This document shows, piece by piece, positions 1 through 11,273 of a DNA stretch of 64,000 bases. Origin of the DNA: an uncultured Xenococcaceae cyanobacterium (GTDB taxonomy: Bacteria > Cyanobacteriota > Cyanobacteriia > Cyanobacteriales > Xenococcaceae); the NCBI GenBank assembly GCA_937996665.1, contig CALKUU010000034.1, positions 17,327 through 81,326 of the forward strand. Reading direction: 5' to 3'. Position 1 is the first letter of the stretch; every line of letters starts with the position of its first letter. The notes below the pieces were generated by a model that was not told the origin of the DNA, did no database searches, and saw only the letters and a list, made by a program, of their open reading frames with translations. Position numbers and translations under genes: made by a program.

Positions 1-290
1 TTCCTGTCGTAGGCAGAGTTAATTTGTTGCGGGCTGGTTTTTGTTCTTAAGGGAAAACGATAGATGATATCCCCCTCTTCGGTAACCTCAAAAGTTGCAT
101 CAAACTCAACTGCATACTGCTCTAGTGCTTTTTTTGCTTCCGTTCCAGAGCAATTAGTAGCCATCGCGAAATCCATAACAGTAATAGAGCCTCTATGTCT
201 TCGCAGAAGATCAAAAAATATTTTTCTTTTTTGCGACTCTTCTGTCTTTTCGCCAAGTAAGATTTTGATTAATTTACGCAAGAAATTCAT
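1..290 (-). CDS. Hypothetical protein, 3' end outside the window
   Basis: Reverse strand is open from ATG at 290 to the window edge: MNFLRKLIKILLGEKTEESQKRKIFFDLLRRHRGSITVMDFAMATNCSGTEAKKALEQYAVEFDATFEVTEEGDIIYRFPLRTKTSPQQINSAYDR... Protein-like composition. Absent from the ORF track because it has no stop in the window. Confidence 0.65.
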   Translation of the reverse strand, partial: MNFLRKLIKILLGEKTEESQKRKIFFDLLRRHRGSITVMDFAMATNCSGTEAKKALEQYAVEFDATFEVTEEGDIIYRFPLRTKTSPQQINSAYDR

Positions 291-293
291 AAT

Positions 294-524
294 CTAATGG
301 TATGGGGTTACCTTGGTTTTAGAATACCCAACGCTCTCTAGAAATTGAGCGACATCGTCATTTTTGTCTTGCTTGCGGACAAAATTTCTAATCGAAGCAA
401 AAATATCTCTGTTTTGCGATCGCAGAACCATCTTTAACTGCAATCTTTCCTTACTAAACCCTGTAAAATTGACATTTCCATAGGCATCAATAAAGTGATA
501 ATCTAAAAGGTGGCAAATTTTAGA
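294..524 (-). pseudogene. Gene fragment lacking a good start codon (C-terminal remnant of a hypothetical protein)
   Basis: Open frame between stops reads SKICHLLDYHFIDAYGNVNFTGFSKERLQLKMVLRSQNRDIFASIRNFVRKQDKNDDVAQFLESVGYSKTKVTPYH*. The only in-frame ATG is deep inside; the frame ends 3 bp before the next start (290). Confidence 0.4.
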
Positions 525-579
525 CTAAATTAAGATTTACTCTGCCTTATTAATATTTAATTCTAATCACCAAAAATAG

Positions 580-2043
<1,464 letters not shown>

Positions 2044-2071
2044 GTAACTTAGCTGCATCGCTTAAGTTAAG

Positions 2072-2096
2072 AAAAGGGCAACATGATTGCCCTTTT
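2072..2096 (+). terminator. Intercistronic hairpin between atpD and atpC
   Basis: aaaagggcaa-catga-ttgccctttt, perfect 10-bp stem followed by cctt. Confidence 0.6.
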
Positions 2097-2138
2097 CCTT
2101 AATTGTCTATTAATAATTTTTTACTAATAACTGAACCA

Positions 2139-2552
2139 ATGGCATTGAACTTAAAAGTAATTACTCCCGACAGCACTGTTTGGGAAGATCAGGTAGAAGA
2201 GATTGTTTTGCCCAGCACAACTGGACAGTTAGGGATTCTTGGTGGACATGCTCCACTTTTAACTGCTTTAGAAATTGGCGTAATGAGAGTTCGTCCTGGC
2301 AAAGAATGGAAAGCGATCGCTTTGTCTGGTGGCTTTGCTGAAGTTGATAAAAACGAAGTTAAAGTCCTAGTCAATGGTGCGGAACTAGGAGAAAGTATTG
2401 ATCTTGAGACTGCTCGCTCTGAATATCAATCTGCTCAAGGTGATTTTGATAAAGTCGAAAAAGGCGATGATAAACTAGCAAAAACCAGAGCTACTAAAGC
2501 TTTGAAAAAAGCTAGAGCTCGCTTCCAAGCTGCTGGCGGTATGTCCTCATAA
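2139..2552 (+). CDS. atpC: ATP synthase subunit epsilon
   Basis: [55 protein letters not shown] at 2139 preferred over the TTG at 2103 in the track. Confidence 0.95.
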   Translation: MALNLKVITPDSTVWEDQVEEIVLPSTTGQLGILGGHAPLLTALEIGVMRVRPGKEWKAIALSGGFAEVDKNEVKVLVNGAELGESIDLETARSEYQSAQGDFDKVEKGDDKLAKTRATKALKKARARFQAAGGMSS

Positions 2553-2735
2553 TTATTATCTAGTGTTGGTTAGATTTTAATTAGGGATAAATCAAATTCT
2601 CTTGAATTGCAAAAAAAATTGAGGCAGAGATAATAGATTATCTTCTCTGCCCCATTAATCGTCTGGAAGTACAAATTGTAAGTTGTTATCAAGCTAAAAA
2701 TTAATATAGTTTGAATTTTTTTTGTCTATAATTTG

Positions 2736-3056
2736 TTAGTTAGTTCCAGTGAAAACGACTTCCGGAAACTTAGTTTGAGCTTGCAACATGCTAGTTCTTT
2801 TGCCATGTTCCTGCCAAAAGTTGATAACTTCAGTTGCTTTGTTAAGAACGTCAATTCGTTCGGCTTCTTCAATCCAGTGCTTCGCTTCCAATTCATCTTT
2901 GAGTTGTTGCCAAGCATCGTTACGAGGCCAAAAGAAGTAAGCAGTTAAAGGACTAGTACCTTTTCCTACTACTTGGTCAACTGCGATCGCAACGTTTTTG
3001 TCTAACCAAAGAACTTTCAGGGTAAATCTAGACTCCAATTGCGCCTCCAATTTCAT
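2736..3056 (-). CDS. ycf65: PSRP-3/Ycf65-family ribosomal protein
   Basis: 106 aa; [43 protein letters not shown] is the recognisable Ycf65/PSRP-3 core. Confidence 0.88.
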   Translation of the reverse strand: MKLEAQLESRFTLKVLWLDKNVAIAVDQVVGKGTSPLTAYFFWPRNDAWQQLKDELEAKHWIEEAERIDVLNKATEVINFWQEHGKRTSMLQAQTKFPEVVFTGTN

Positions 3057-3111
3057 CTATTAATTATTATTAACATTTTTTGTCCGTCTGACATTATACC
3101 AAACTGCCGTT

Positions 3112-3933
3112 ATGAAAATAAATCAATTACAAGCGATTTTGGTATTTGATATTGATGGGGTGGTCAGAGATGTTGGCGGATCATACCGTCGAGCTTTAGC
3201 TGACACCGTCGAAAAATTTACCGACTCCGCTTTTCGTCCAACTATGTCAGCGATTGATGAGCTTAAGTCTGAAGGAATTTGGAATAACGATTGGGAAGCT
3301 TCTCAAGAATTAGTCTATCGCTATCGCGAATCCCAAGGACAGACCAGAGCGGATAATGTTCTGGATTACCAAGCAATAGTTGATTTTTTTCAGAGTCGTT
3401 ATCGAGGAGCTGACCCCAATCATTTTGATGGCTACATTCGCAATGAGCCGTTATTGATTTCTGCTAATTATCTCCATCAACTTCACGAGCATAATATTGG
3501 CTGGGGTTTTTTTAGCGGTGCAACCAGAGGTTCTGCTGAATATGTTTTAACTCATCGTCTTGGTCTTTCTGAACCTGTTTTAGTGGCTATGGAAGATGCA
3601 CCTAGTAAACCTAACCCAGAGGGTCTATTTAATGCGGTTGATCAGATTCTTGATGCCGTGAGTGAAACCTCATCAACCCAAATATCACAACCACCTGTTA
3701 TTTATGTTGGGGATACTGTTGCTGATATCCAAACAGCGATCGCTGCCAGCGTAGAAAGACCAAATCATAAGTGGTTAGGAGTTGGAGTTCTGCCACCTCA
3801 TGCGCAAACAGATCCCGTTACTCAAGCTAACTATCAAGCTAAGCTCGAAAAGACTGGGGCAATATCAGTTTGTGGCAATGTCGAGGAACTTAGTCCAGAG
3901 AAAATTTTGAACTTAATTGCTGCCAGTACTTAA
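3112..3933 (+). CDS. HAD-family hydrolase (TIGR01548-like)
   Basis: HAD motif I VFDIDGVVRDVGGSYRRA; later KPNPEGLF and IYVGDTVADIQTA. Confidence 0.82.
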   Translation: MKINQLQAILVFDIDGVVRDVGGSYRRALADTVEKFTDSAFRPTMSAIDELKSEGIWNNDWEASQELVYRYRESQGQTRADNVLDYQAIVDFFQSRYRGADPNHFDGYIRNEPLLISANYLHQLHEHNIGWGFFSGATRGSAEYVLTHRLGLSEPVLVAMEDAPSKPNPEGLFNAVDQILDAVSETSSTQISQPPVIYVGDTVADIQTAIAASVERPNHKWLGVGVLPPHAQTDPVTQANYQAKLEKTGAISVCGNVEELSPEKILNLIAAST

Positions 3934-4038
3934 AGTTATCAATTACAACTCATCATTAAGTAATTGTTTCTAACCCAATTGAGTAATGAGATAATCCGAA
4001 AAATTTAACTTTGCTAATCTCAAAAATTACCTGATTCA

Positions 4039-4965
4039 ATGACGCTTACTAAAACTCAACCAGACTTGAACCGCTTGGATCTTGCATCCCGTTTCGTTAA
4101 CTTCTTATTATCGATTAAGCCTCTGGCTGACTTTGCCAAAAGCCGAGCCAGAAAAATGATGATTGATCGCGCCGAAGAGTTAGGCGTACCTTGGCGAGAT
4201 AATGTTAAGGGCTTTGAGCAACTGAATTGGGATGAGCAGTTTAAGGCGATCGCTAAGCAAGATCTAGAGTATCCAGAATACTACCTCAATTCATTTCATG
4301 CCTATGAATCAGGAAACTTAAGTTGGTTAGCAGCCTGGGAAGTCGAGTCCGCAGCTTATGCTGTCCATGCCAAAATTTGGTCAGAGGCGGGGATTGAGGG
4401 TGATACTCAGCTCAGAGACAGCTATCACCAAGTCTTAAAAAAATTCATTGCTAAAAGTCCTCAAGATATCGTCGATGTTGGCTGCGGTGTGGGGATGAGT
4501 ACTTTCACTCTGCAAGAAAGCTATCCTGATGCAAATTTAACAGGATTAGACCTATCTCCTTATTTCTTGAGCGTAGCTCAGCATCGTGCCCAGCAACAAA
4601 ATCGCCAAGTTAATTGGCTTCACAATGCTGGAGAAAAAACAGAATTACCTGATAATTGCTGCGATTTAGTATCGGCTTGCCTTGTATTTCATGAGTTACC
4701 ACAAGATGCAGCTCAAGGAATTATTCAAGAAGCCCGACGCATCTTACGTCCTGGAGGCTATCTAGCAATTATGGATATGAATCCTCAATCTGCAACTTTT
4801 CAAAAAATGCCTCCCTATATTCTGACTTTACTTAAAAGTACAGAACCCTTTTTAGATCAATATTTTGATTTGGATTTCGAAAAAGCATTAACTAATGCAG
4901 GATTTAGCAAGATTGAATCAGTTATTAATAGCCCTAGGCATCGAACTATTTTGGCTAAGGTCTAG
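4039..4965 (+). CDS. Class I SAM-dependent methyltransferase
   Basis: Motif I IVDVGCGVGMSTF; LTGLDLSPYFLSVA; motif around EARRILRPGGYLAIMDMNP. Confidence 0.88.
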   Translation: MTLTKTQPDLNRLDLASRFVNFLLSIKPLADFAKSRARKMMIDRAEELGVPWRDNVKGFEQLNWDEQFKAIAKQDLEYPEYYLNSFHAYESGNLSWLAAWEVESAAYAVHAKIWSEAGIEGDTQLRDSYHQVLKKFIAKSPQDIVDVGCGVGMSTFTLQESYPDANLTGLDLSPYFLSVAQHRAQQQNRQVNWLHNAGEKTELPDNCCDLVSACLVFHELPQDAAQGIIQEARRILRPGGYLAIMDMNPQSATFQKMPPYILTLLKSTEPFLDQYFDLDFEKALTNAGFSKIESVINSPRHRTILAKV

Positions 4966-5236
4966 CTCATTCTTATTTTGAATTTCTACTGATTTTTAGA
5001 ATCTAACCTAAAAAAATACGTAAAAATACCTTTGTTTAATAATGTTTATAGGGAACAAGCTGTCCATAAAAAACTTATTGACTAAGCAGCTTAAGGCGGA
5101 TATTTTTGACGATAAACACATAGAATACCCAAAAAATAGTTTTTAATTTCATTTTCAATCAATATTTAATAAAGCTTGTTGTTTTGTATTTTTTGTAGTT
5201 ACTATTGGAAACAACTGTCAAAAATATTATTGGATT

Positions 5237-5704
5237 ATGATTAATAAATTCTTATTTAGATTAACTATTACAACGATTGCTTTATTTAGTATTGTTGGTT
5301 TAACAGCTTGTGGCGGAGGTAATAAAGGTGCTAGCAATTCTGGTTCAAACTCCAACTCAACCCAATTGACCAAAAATACAACTATAGACCGCAACTCAGG
5401 CGAATCGACTGAGGTTAGTACCAATTCTCGAACTTCAATTCCTTCCTTTAAATTAGGGGCAAACGGAGAATATGATGAGAGTGCATTAGCTAAAAAGGTT
5501 TTGGCTGCTATTAAGGGAAATCCCGAATTTGGTAGTACCCCAGGTCTCTATGTTGCCCAACTACAAGACAATATTGTGCTTAAAAGCTGTACCTCAAATA
5601 AACCTATGATCAAAAAAGTAGTTGCTTTAGGGGAGAGTATTCCTAATGTTGCTTCTGTAGATTTAAGATATGACAGAGATTTATATTGCAACTGGTCTTC
5701 TTAA
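5237..5704 (+). CDS. Putative lipoprotein, conserved hypothetical
   Basis: 155 aa; N-terminal hydrophobic signal with lipobox GLTAC-GGG, followed by a low-complexity N/S linker. Confidence 0.7.
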   Translation: MINKFLFRLTITTIALFSIVGLTACGGGNKGASNSGSNSNSTQLTKNTTIDRNSGESTEVSTNSRTSIPSFKLGANGEYDESALAKKVLAAIKGNPEFGSTPGLYVAQLQDNIVLKSCTSNKPMIKKVVALGESIPNVASVDLRYDRDLYCNWSS

Positions 5705-5736
5705 AAACTTTGTCTCTTCGAACTAACTGAAAACAA

Positions 5737-5765
5737 AAAAGCCAGTGACTCAGTCGCTGGCTTTT
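5737..5765 (+). terminator. Rho-independent terminator
   Basis: aaaagccagtgactcagtcgctggctttt stem-loop just after the stop of the lipoprotein gene. Confidence 0.75.
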
Positions 5766-6046
5766 CAAATATTGTTGTTGTTGTTTTATCTGGAGGAATC
5801 TTAGTCTTGCATTCCCTTAAAATAGCAATTTTAGATTACCTTACTAAGAATTGTAACAGGTTATACGGCATTAGTGTAAAAAAAGAATAAAAATATGAAC
5901 CATTTTGACAGTTTTATCCTATGTAATGTGTATATTGCTCAGAACTAAGTAATAAATTTTGCCTCTATCTCACTTCAAATAGAGTTTGCAATGTTGAAAA
6001 AGTACAATGTACGTTACAATCTTCACCAAAATATAACTATAAAATT

Positions 6047-6832
6047 ATGGCGACTGCTTTAGTCACAGGAGCATCTTCTGGAATTGGGGCAGAGTTTGCC
6101 CATCAACTAGCTGCAAAAAAAACAGACTTGGTTTTAGTTGCTAGGTCGCAGGAAAAATTAGAAACTCTCGCAGCGAAGTTAGAGCAGCAGTATGGGATTG
6201 CAACTGAAGTTTTAGTTCAGGATTTGAGTGAAGTTTCAGCAGGACAAAAGATTTTTGATGCGGTTCAGCAAAAGGGTCTAACCGTAGACTTATTAATTAA
6301 TAATGCTGGGTTTGGTGATTATGGGGCTTTTAGCGATCGCGATTTAAGCAAACAGCTAAACATGATTCAGTTAAACATTTTGGTCTTAACTGAGTTAACA
6401 GGATTATTCTTACCCGGTATGCAAGCTAGAAACCAAGGGGGAATTATCAATATCTCCTCAATTGCTGGTTTTCAACCTCTGCCTTATATGTCTGTCTACG
6501 CAGCAACCAAGGCTTTTGTTTTGAATTTTACCGAAGCCTTGTGGGCAGAAAACAAAGATCGTGGTGTCAAAATCTTGGCAGTTTGTCCTGGCCCTACAGA
6601 ATCAGAATTTTTTAAAGTTGCTGATTTCCCTGATGCTTTTGCAAGCAAACAAAGCAAAACAATGACGATGACGCCAACGCCAGAGGTGGTTAAAGAATCG
6701 CTAATTGCTCTAGAAAAAGGACAATCAACACTTGTAACTGGTGGTTTTGCTAATCAACTGATTGTTAATATTCCTCGGTTTGTGCCTAGAGATTTTTTAG
6801 CGAGTGCGGTTGAGAAGCAATTTAAATCATAG
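6047..6832 (+). CDS. Short-chain dehydrogenase/reductase (SDR)
   Basis: TGASSGIG nucleotide-binding motif, NNAG, and YAATKAF catalytic motif. Confidence 0.93.
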   Translation: MATALVTGASSGIGAEFAHQLAAKKTDLVLVARSQEKLETLAAKLEQQYGIATEVLVQDLSEVSAGQKIFDAVQQKGLTVDLLINNAGFGDYGAFSDRDLSKQLNMIQLNILVLTELTGLFLPGMQARNQGGIINISSIAGFQPLPYMSVYAATKAFVLNFTEALWAENKDRGVKILAVCPGPTESEFFKVADFPDAFASKQSKTMTMTPTPEVVKESLIALEKGQSTLVTGGFANQLIVNIPRFVPRDFLASAVEKQFKS

Positions 6833-6859
6833 AAGTTTACCAAAGAGAATACTTCTGAC

Positions 6860-8995
6860 TTAGCGATCCACGCCTTGAATGACTGGTTTAATATCATTGT
6901 CGGTAAAAGGACTAGGATTCCCTCGCCAGACAAAATCGTTAACATTAAAACTAAATGAGCCTAGTTCAAGAACAGGATTGTAGCGGAGGGTGATTCCATG
7001 AGTTCGCCGACTATATTCCAAAATATAATCTGTACTAATTTCTTCTCCATTGTCCAAATTCCAAGAGGTCTGAAAGCCGAAGCGAATTGGGCCATAAAGT
7101 TGTTGATTTATTCCTAATGCCAAGGTCTGTTGGTCTACATCGCGATCAAATAGAAAAGGCGATTCTCCATCGGTTAGACCAAATCCATAAGTTAAATTAA
7201 AACCCGTGTAATCAAACCAATTTCGGGAAAAATGTCCTAGTTGTCCCTGAATACCAATATTTCCGCGCAAGGAATTTTGAGTATCGTTACTGCTATAAAA
7301 ACTGCTAACTCCACTAGCTCCCGTATTAAGTTGTAGAAAAGGAACAACGGGGGAAGGAGAATAGCGTAACCCTAGTTCTCTCGTAGCGGGTAAAGGCTTT
7401 CCTTGCCAAAGACCAAAACTTTTTCCTAAAAACACAGCTCCTTGAAATCGAGTTAAATTAGTTCGATCATCATTCACTCCAATACCAATTAAATCCTGAT
7501 CATCACTATCTGAAGTGATGTTTTGAATAGAAGCTTGGTATTGTAAACCGATTCCTGTTTTTCCTAAAGGAATATTAGGTGAGGTTAAAATACCGCCAAA
7601 GCTACTTTGAACAGTTTGAAAGCCCAATGAACCATTAAACAGACGTTCTCTAAAGTTGGCTTCTAGGCTAAAGGAATGAGGGTTGTTTAGATTGCCTAGT
7701 AGTCTGTTGGCAGAAATTGTTGCTCGCAGATTATCTTCAAACTGATCCGCGTCAAAGCTAGTAACTGAGCCACTAGCTCGCAAACTATTACGAGGAGAGA
7801 AAACTGTGTTGAAGCGAGTTTTAACCCCAAAAGTAGCAGGATCTAAAAAGCCGCCATCCCCCTCATCACTAAAGCCAAATAAATCAGGAGCGATCGCTCT
7901 TTGTAAAAAATATTGAGGAGTTATCGACCAAGTTGTTTGCTCGCGATCAATAATCTTGAAACTTCGTTCGATAAATAAACCGCCTCGCTCGTCACCGTCA
8001 AAACCAAAATTAAACAGTTCTGGACTTCGAGGACGGCTATCAAAGACAAATTTGTTTTTTAGGAGGGGAATTCTCACCGCATCGTCGATCACTAATCTAG
8101 ATTTAGTTGTGGTGAGCTTATTCACTAAAGGTGATGTTTGCTCAAAAGTGGCAGTTGCTGCTCTTACTTCTAGCTCTGGTGGAGAAAAAGGATCGTTAGT
8201 AAGGCTGAGATTGATTGCCTGCCAGTTACTGCCTTCAAATTCAATCTCATCAGCTCGAAAACGAATTCGATTAATCGACCCTTGTTGCGGATTTTGATTA
8301 TTTTGGAGGATGCCCAGATCACGATTACTACCGAGATTGACTTGAACTCGCTCGTTTTCTTCTACATTGCTTAGGGGCTGATTGAGACGAAGACGATCAC
8401 TCAAAATATCCTGACTAATTATTTGATCTTGGGGTAGGCGATTAGTGAGATCTCGATCAAGAGTGTTGCTGTCTATTTGTCCTTGAGCATTTTTAATTAC
8501 ACCTCGATCTTGTACCAGAAAATATTCAAAGCGATCGCCATTTAAGATTTGTTCCCCTCTGGTTAAGGTTACATTGCCTTCAGCAACAACCACTCGATCT
8601 GCCAAATTGATTTGAATGCGATCGCTGACTAAAATAGCTTCGGCAAATCGCATCAAGACATTGCCTTCTGCGGTAATAACTTGCGACTCATTATTATATT
8701 CTTGGCGATCGGCAATTACTTCTACCGTATCAACCGAATCTATCAACGCTGGAGTTTCCTCTGTTTGAGAATCCTCATTTACTGGTATTTCAAATATCTG
8801 TCTTTCCCCTCCTCTCTCCTGCGTAATTAGCTGAGCTTCCGATTGAGATTTCCATTGCTTTTTCGCAGAGTCTTTTGTCGAAGATGTTGTGTTTTGGGCA
8901 ATCAAAGTCTTTTGATCTACAACTTCTTGTGAAACAACCCCTGGAAGAGAGACTTTCTGCGTGGAAAGAAGCGAAATAGTCAATAAGGTCAGCAT
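6860..8995 (-). CDS. DUF3769 / OstA-LptD-like outer-membrane protein
   Basis: 711 aa; signal-like N-terminus, OstA-like segment (ITAEGNVLMRFAEAILVSDRIQINLADRVVVAEGNVTLTRGEQILNGDRFEY), then a long beta-rich C-terminal region. Confidence 0.75.
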   Translation of the reverse strand: MLTLLTISLLSTQKVSLPGVVSQEVVDQKTLIAQNTTSSTKDSAKKQWKSQSEAQLITQERGGERQIFEIPVNEDSQTEETPALIDSVDTVEVIADRQEYNNESQVITAEGNVLMRFAEAILVSDRIQINLADRVVVAEGNVTLTRGEQILNGDRFEYFLVQDRGVIKNAQGQIDSNTLDRDLTNRLPQDQIISQDILSDRLRLNQPLSNVEENERVQVNLGSNRDLGILQNNQNPQQGSINRIRFRADEIEFEGSNWQAINLSLTNDPFSPPELEVRAATATFEQTSPLVNKLTTTKSRLVIDDAVRIPLLKNKFVFDSRPRSPELFNFGFDGDERGGLFIERSFKIIDREQTTWSITPQYFLQRAIAPDLFGFSDEGDGGFLDPATFGVKTRFNTVFSPRNSLRASGSVTSFDADQFEDNLRATISANRLLGNLNNPHSFSLEANFRERLFNGSLGFQTVQSSFGGILTSPNIPLGKTGIGLQYQASIQNITSDSDDQDLIGIGVNDDRTNLTRFQGAVFLGKSFGLWQGKPLPATRELGLRYSPSPVVPFLQLNTGASGVSSFYSSNDTQNSLRGNIGIQGQLGHFSRNWFDYTGFNLTYGFGLTDGESPFLFDRDVDQQTLALGINQQLYGPIRFGFQTSWNLDNGEEISTDYILEYSRRTHGITLRYNPVLELGSFSFNVNDFVWRGNPSPFTDNDIKPVIQGVDR

Positions 8996-9154
8996 TTATT
9001 TTTAAGAAGGACTTACTATCGGCTGATTTTATCCCTTTTTTCCTCTTCTTGAAAAAGGAATATCTCTTTTTGAGTTTTTGCGCGAACCTTATTTTTAATG
9101 AAGATTATTTATAAAGCTCTAGTTTGAATTGATTTTTCCTTTCAATCTGGCTAT

Positions 9155-9196
9155 TTAGATCAAATGAATAGCTTATTAGATCAAATGAATAGCTTA
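9155..9196. repeat. Two-copy exact tandem repeat, 21-bp unit ttagatcaaatgaatagctta
   Basis: Copies at 9155-9175 and 9176-9196 in the ndhD upstream spacer. Confidence 0.9.
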
Positions 9197-9325
9197 CTTT
9201 CCTTGCCTAACAGCTTTTTTCTCTTCTTTATCTAAACTTCATAATTAAATCATGGCGGTTCTTAATAAAACTTCATAGAATAGGGGCAAGAAAGAAATGA
9301 GTACAAGTGCTTAAGAATTGATTTT

Positions 9326-10942
9326 ATGGAAAGCTTTCAAATTCCCTGGTTATCCGTTATAACCTTACTGCCCTTAGTCGCAGCATTTATTATTCCCCTT
9401 ATCCCCGATAAAGATGGCAAAACAGTAAGACTATATGCTCTGTCTGTTGGACTAATAGATTTGGGCTTAATGGTTTACGCTTTTTGGTCAAACTATAAAC
9501 TACACACCACTAAATTTCAGCTTCTAGAAACCTACGCTTGGATGCCCCAACTTGGTCTTAACTGGTCTCTAGCTGTTGATGGCTTATCGATGCCTCTAAT
9601 CTTCTTATCTGGGTTAGTAACGACTCTAGCGATTCTTGCTTCCTGGAAAGTAAATCACAAACCACGTTTATATTATTTTTTAATTCTAGTTTTATTTAGC
9701 GCTCAAATTGGCGTTTTTGCAGCCCAAGACATCTTACTATTTTTCCTGATGTGGGAAATTGAACTAGTTCCTGTCTATCTTCTGATCTCGATTTGGGGAG
9801 GAGAAAAGCGACAGTATGCGGCAACTAAGTTCATTCTCTATACAGCCTTAGCCTCAATATTTATCTTAGTATCTGGTTTAGCTTTAGCTTTTTACGGAGA
9901 TCAGTTTACGCTGAATATTACCGAGTTGGGAATGAAGGATTATCCTTTAGCTCTCGAATTATTTGCCTATGCCGGATTTTTAATTGCTTTTGGGGTCAAA
10001 CTACCGATTTTCCCTTTACACACCTGGCTTCCAGATGCTCATAGTCAGGCATCTGCACCTATTTCAATGATTTTGGCAGGTGTTTTGTTAAAGATGGGTG
10101 GCTATGCTCTTATTCGCTTTAATATCGAGACCTTACCCCATGCACATATCAAATTTGCTCCTCTACTGGTTATTTTGGGAGTAATTAACATTGTTTACGG
10201 GGCGTTGACTGCCTTTGCTCAAACTAACCTCAAACGTAGACTTGCTTCTTCTTCCATCTCTCACATGGGCTTTATCTTAATCGGAATTGCTTCCTTTACC
10301 GATTTGGGACTAAATGGAGCAATTTTACAAATGATTTCTCATGGTCTAATTGCCGCAGCCTTATTCTTCTTGTCAGGTACTACTTATGAGCGTACTCACA
10401 CCCTCATGATGGATGAGATGGGTGGTATGGCTAAATTAATGCCTAAAACTTTTGCTTTATTCACTGCTGGTTCGCTGGCTTCTCTTGCCTTGCCTGGAAT
10501 GAGTGGTTTTGTCGGCGAGTTGACTATCTTTTTAGGAGTCGCAACTAGTGATGCTTATAGTCAGACTTTCAAAATTGGCGTTATCTTTTTAACTGCGGTT
10601 GGTTTAATTCTTACTCCTATCTATCTGTTATCGATGTTGCGTCAAGTGTTTTATGGAGAAAATAATTCCAAACTAAAATTTGAGGGATTTGGTCTTGATG
10701 CGCAGCCAAGAGAGATTTTTATCACTGCTTGTCTCCTAATTCCGATTGTTGGTATCGGTTTATATCCAAAGTTGATAACCAACACTTACGATTCTAAAAC
10801 TATTCAGGTAGCTGATAAGATGCGCTCTGCTCTTCCTATAATCGTTCAAGCTACAAATACGAATAAAGAAACAATGATTAGTAGTAACTCATTATCCTTT
10901 TGGCAATCACCTGGTTTCATAGCACCTCGTATTTCCAAATAA
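9326..10942 (+). CDS. ndhD: NAD(P)H-quinone oxidoreductase chain 4
   Basis: 538 aa multi-[64 protein letters not shown]. Confidence 0.95.
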   Translation: MESFQIPWLSVITLLPLVAAFIIPLIPDKDGKTVRLYALSVGLIDLGLMVYAFWSNYKLHTTKFQLLETYAWMPQLGLNWSLAVDGLSMPLIFLSGLVTTLAILASWKVNHKPRLYYFLILVLFSAQIGVFAAQDILLFFLMWEIELVPVYLLISIWGGEKRQYAATKFILYTALASIFILVSGLALAFYGDQFTLNITELGMKDYPLALELFAYAGFLIAFGVKLPIFPLHTWLPDAHSQASAPISMILAGVLLKMGGYALIRFNIETLPHAHIKFAPLLVILGVINIVYGALTAFAQTNLKRRLASSSISHMGFILIGIASFTDLGLNGAILQMISHGLIAAALFFLSGTTYERTHTLMMDEMGGMAKLMPKTFALFTAGSLASLALPGMSGFVGELTIFLGVATSDAYSQTFKIGVIFLTAVGLILTPIYLLSMLRQVFYGENNSKLKFEGFGLDAQPREIFITACLLIPIVGIGLYPKLITNTYDSKTIQVADKMRSALPIIVQATNTNKETMISSNSLSFWQSPGFIAPRISK

Positions 10943-11037
10943 CCCTACTCTGAAGAAGTCAGCTTGGATGAAGAGTGTATAAGTTTCTGTAACTGATTCC
11001 TGCTGATTTTTTCTTGGGTAAAGCTTTCCATATTTAG

Positions 11038-11072
11038 CCCTTTCCTTAAAATTTTAAGGGGAGGGTTTTTCT
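11038..11072 (+). terminator. Rho-independent terminator after ndhD
   Basis: ccctttccttaaaattttaaggggaggg followed by tttttcttttt. Confidence 0.75.
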
Positions 11073-11169
11073 TTTTCCATTAAACTGGGTCGGTAATACT
11101 TGTAATGTTTATATCTGATCTATTGGAGAATTAACTGCCATAATTAAGTTGATTTGTAATACTGCTTTA

Positions 11170-11197
11170 GCCAAAGGTTAATTGCCAAAGGTTAATT
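11170..11197. repeat. Two-copy exact tandem repeat, 14-bp unit gccaaaggttaatt
   Basis: Copies at 11170-11183 and 11184-11197 in the recN upstream spacer. Confidence 0.88.
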
Positions 11198-11273
11198 CCT
11201 AGTGTCCCAAGATCGATTGTCTTAAGGTTATTTGTCTTAGACATGAACTTGTTTATTTAATTGTTTTATCTCA

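Noticed and set aside
64-297. Plus-strand ORF of 77 aa at the left edge
   Set aside because: It is antisense to a better, protein-like minus-strand frame (290 to the window edge).
2733-2948. 71-aa plus-strand ORF
   Set aside because: Antisense to the recognised Ycf65 gene.
7956-8297. 113-aa plus-strand ORF
   Set aside because: Antisense shadow in the DUF3769 gene; no recognisable domain.
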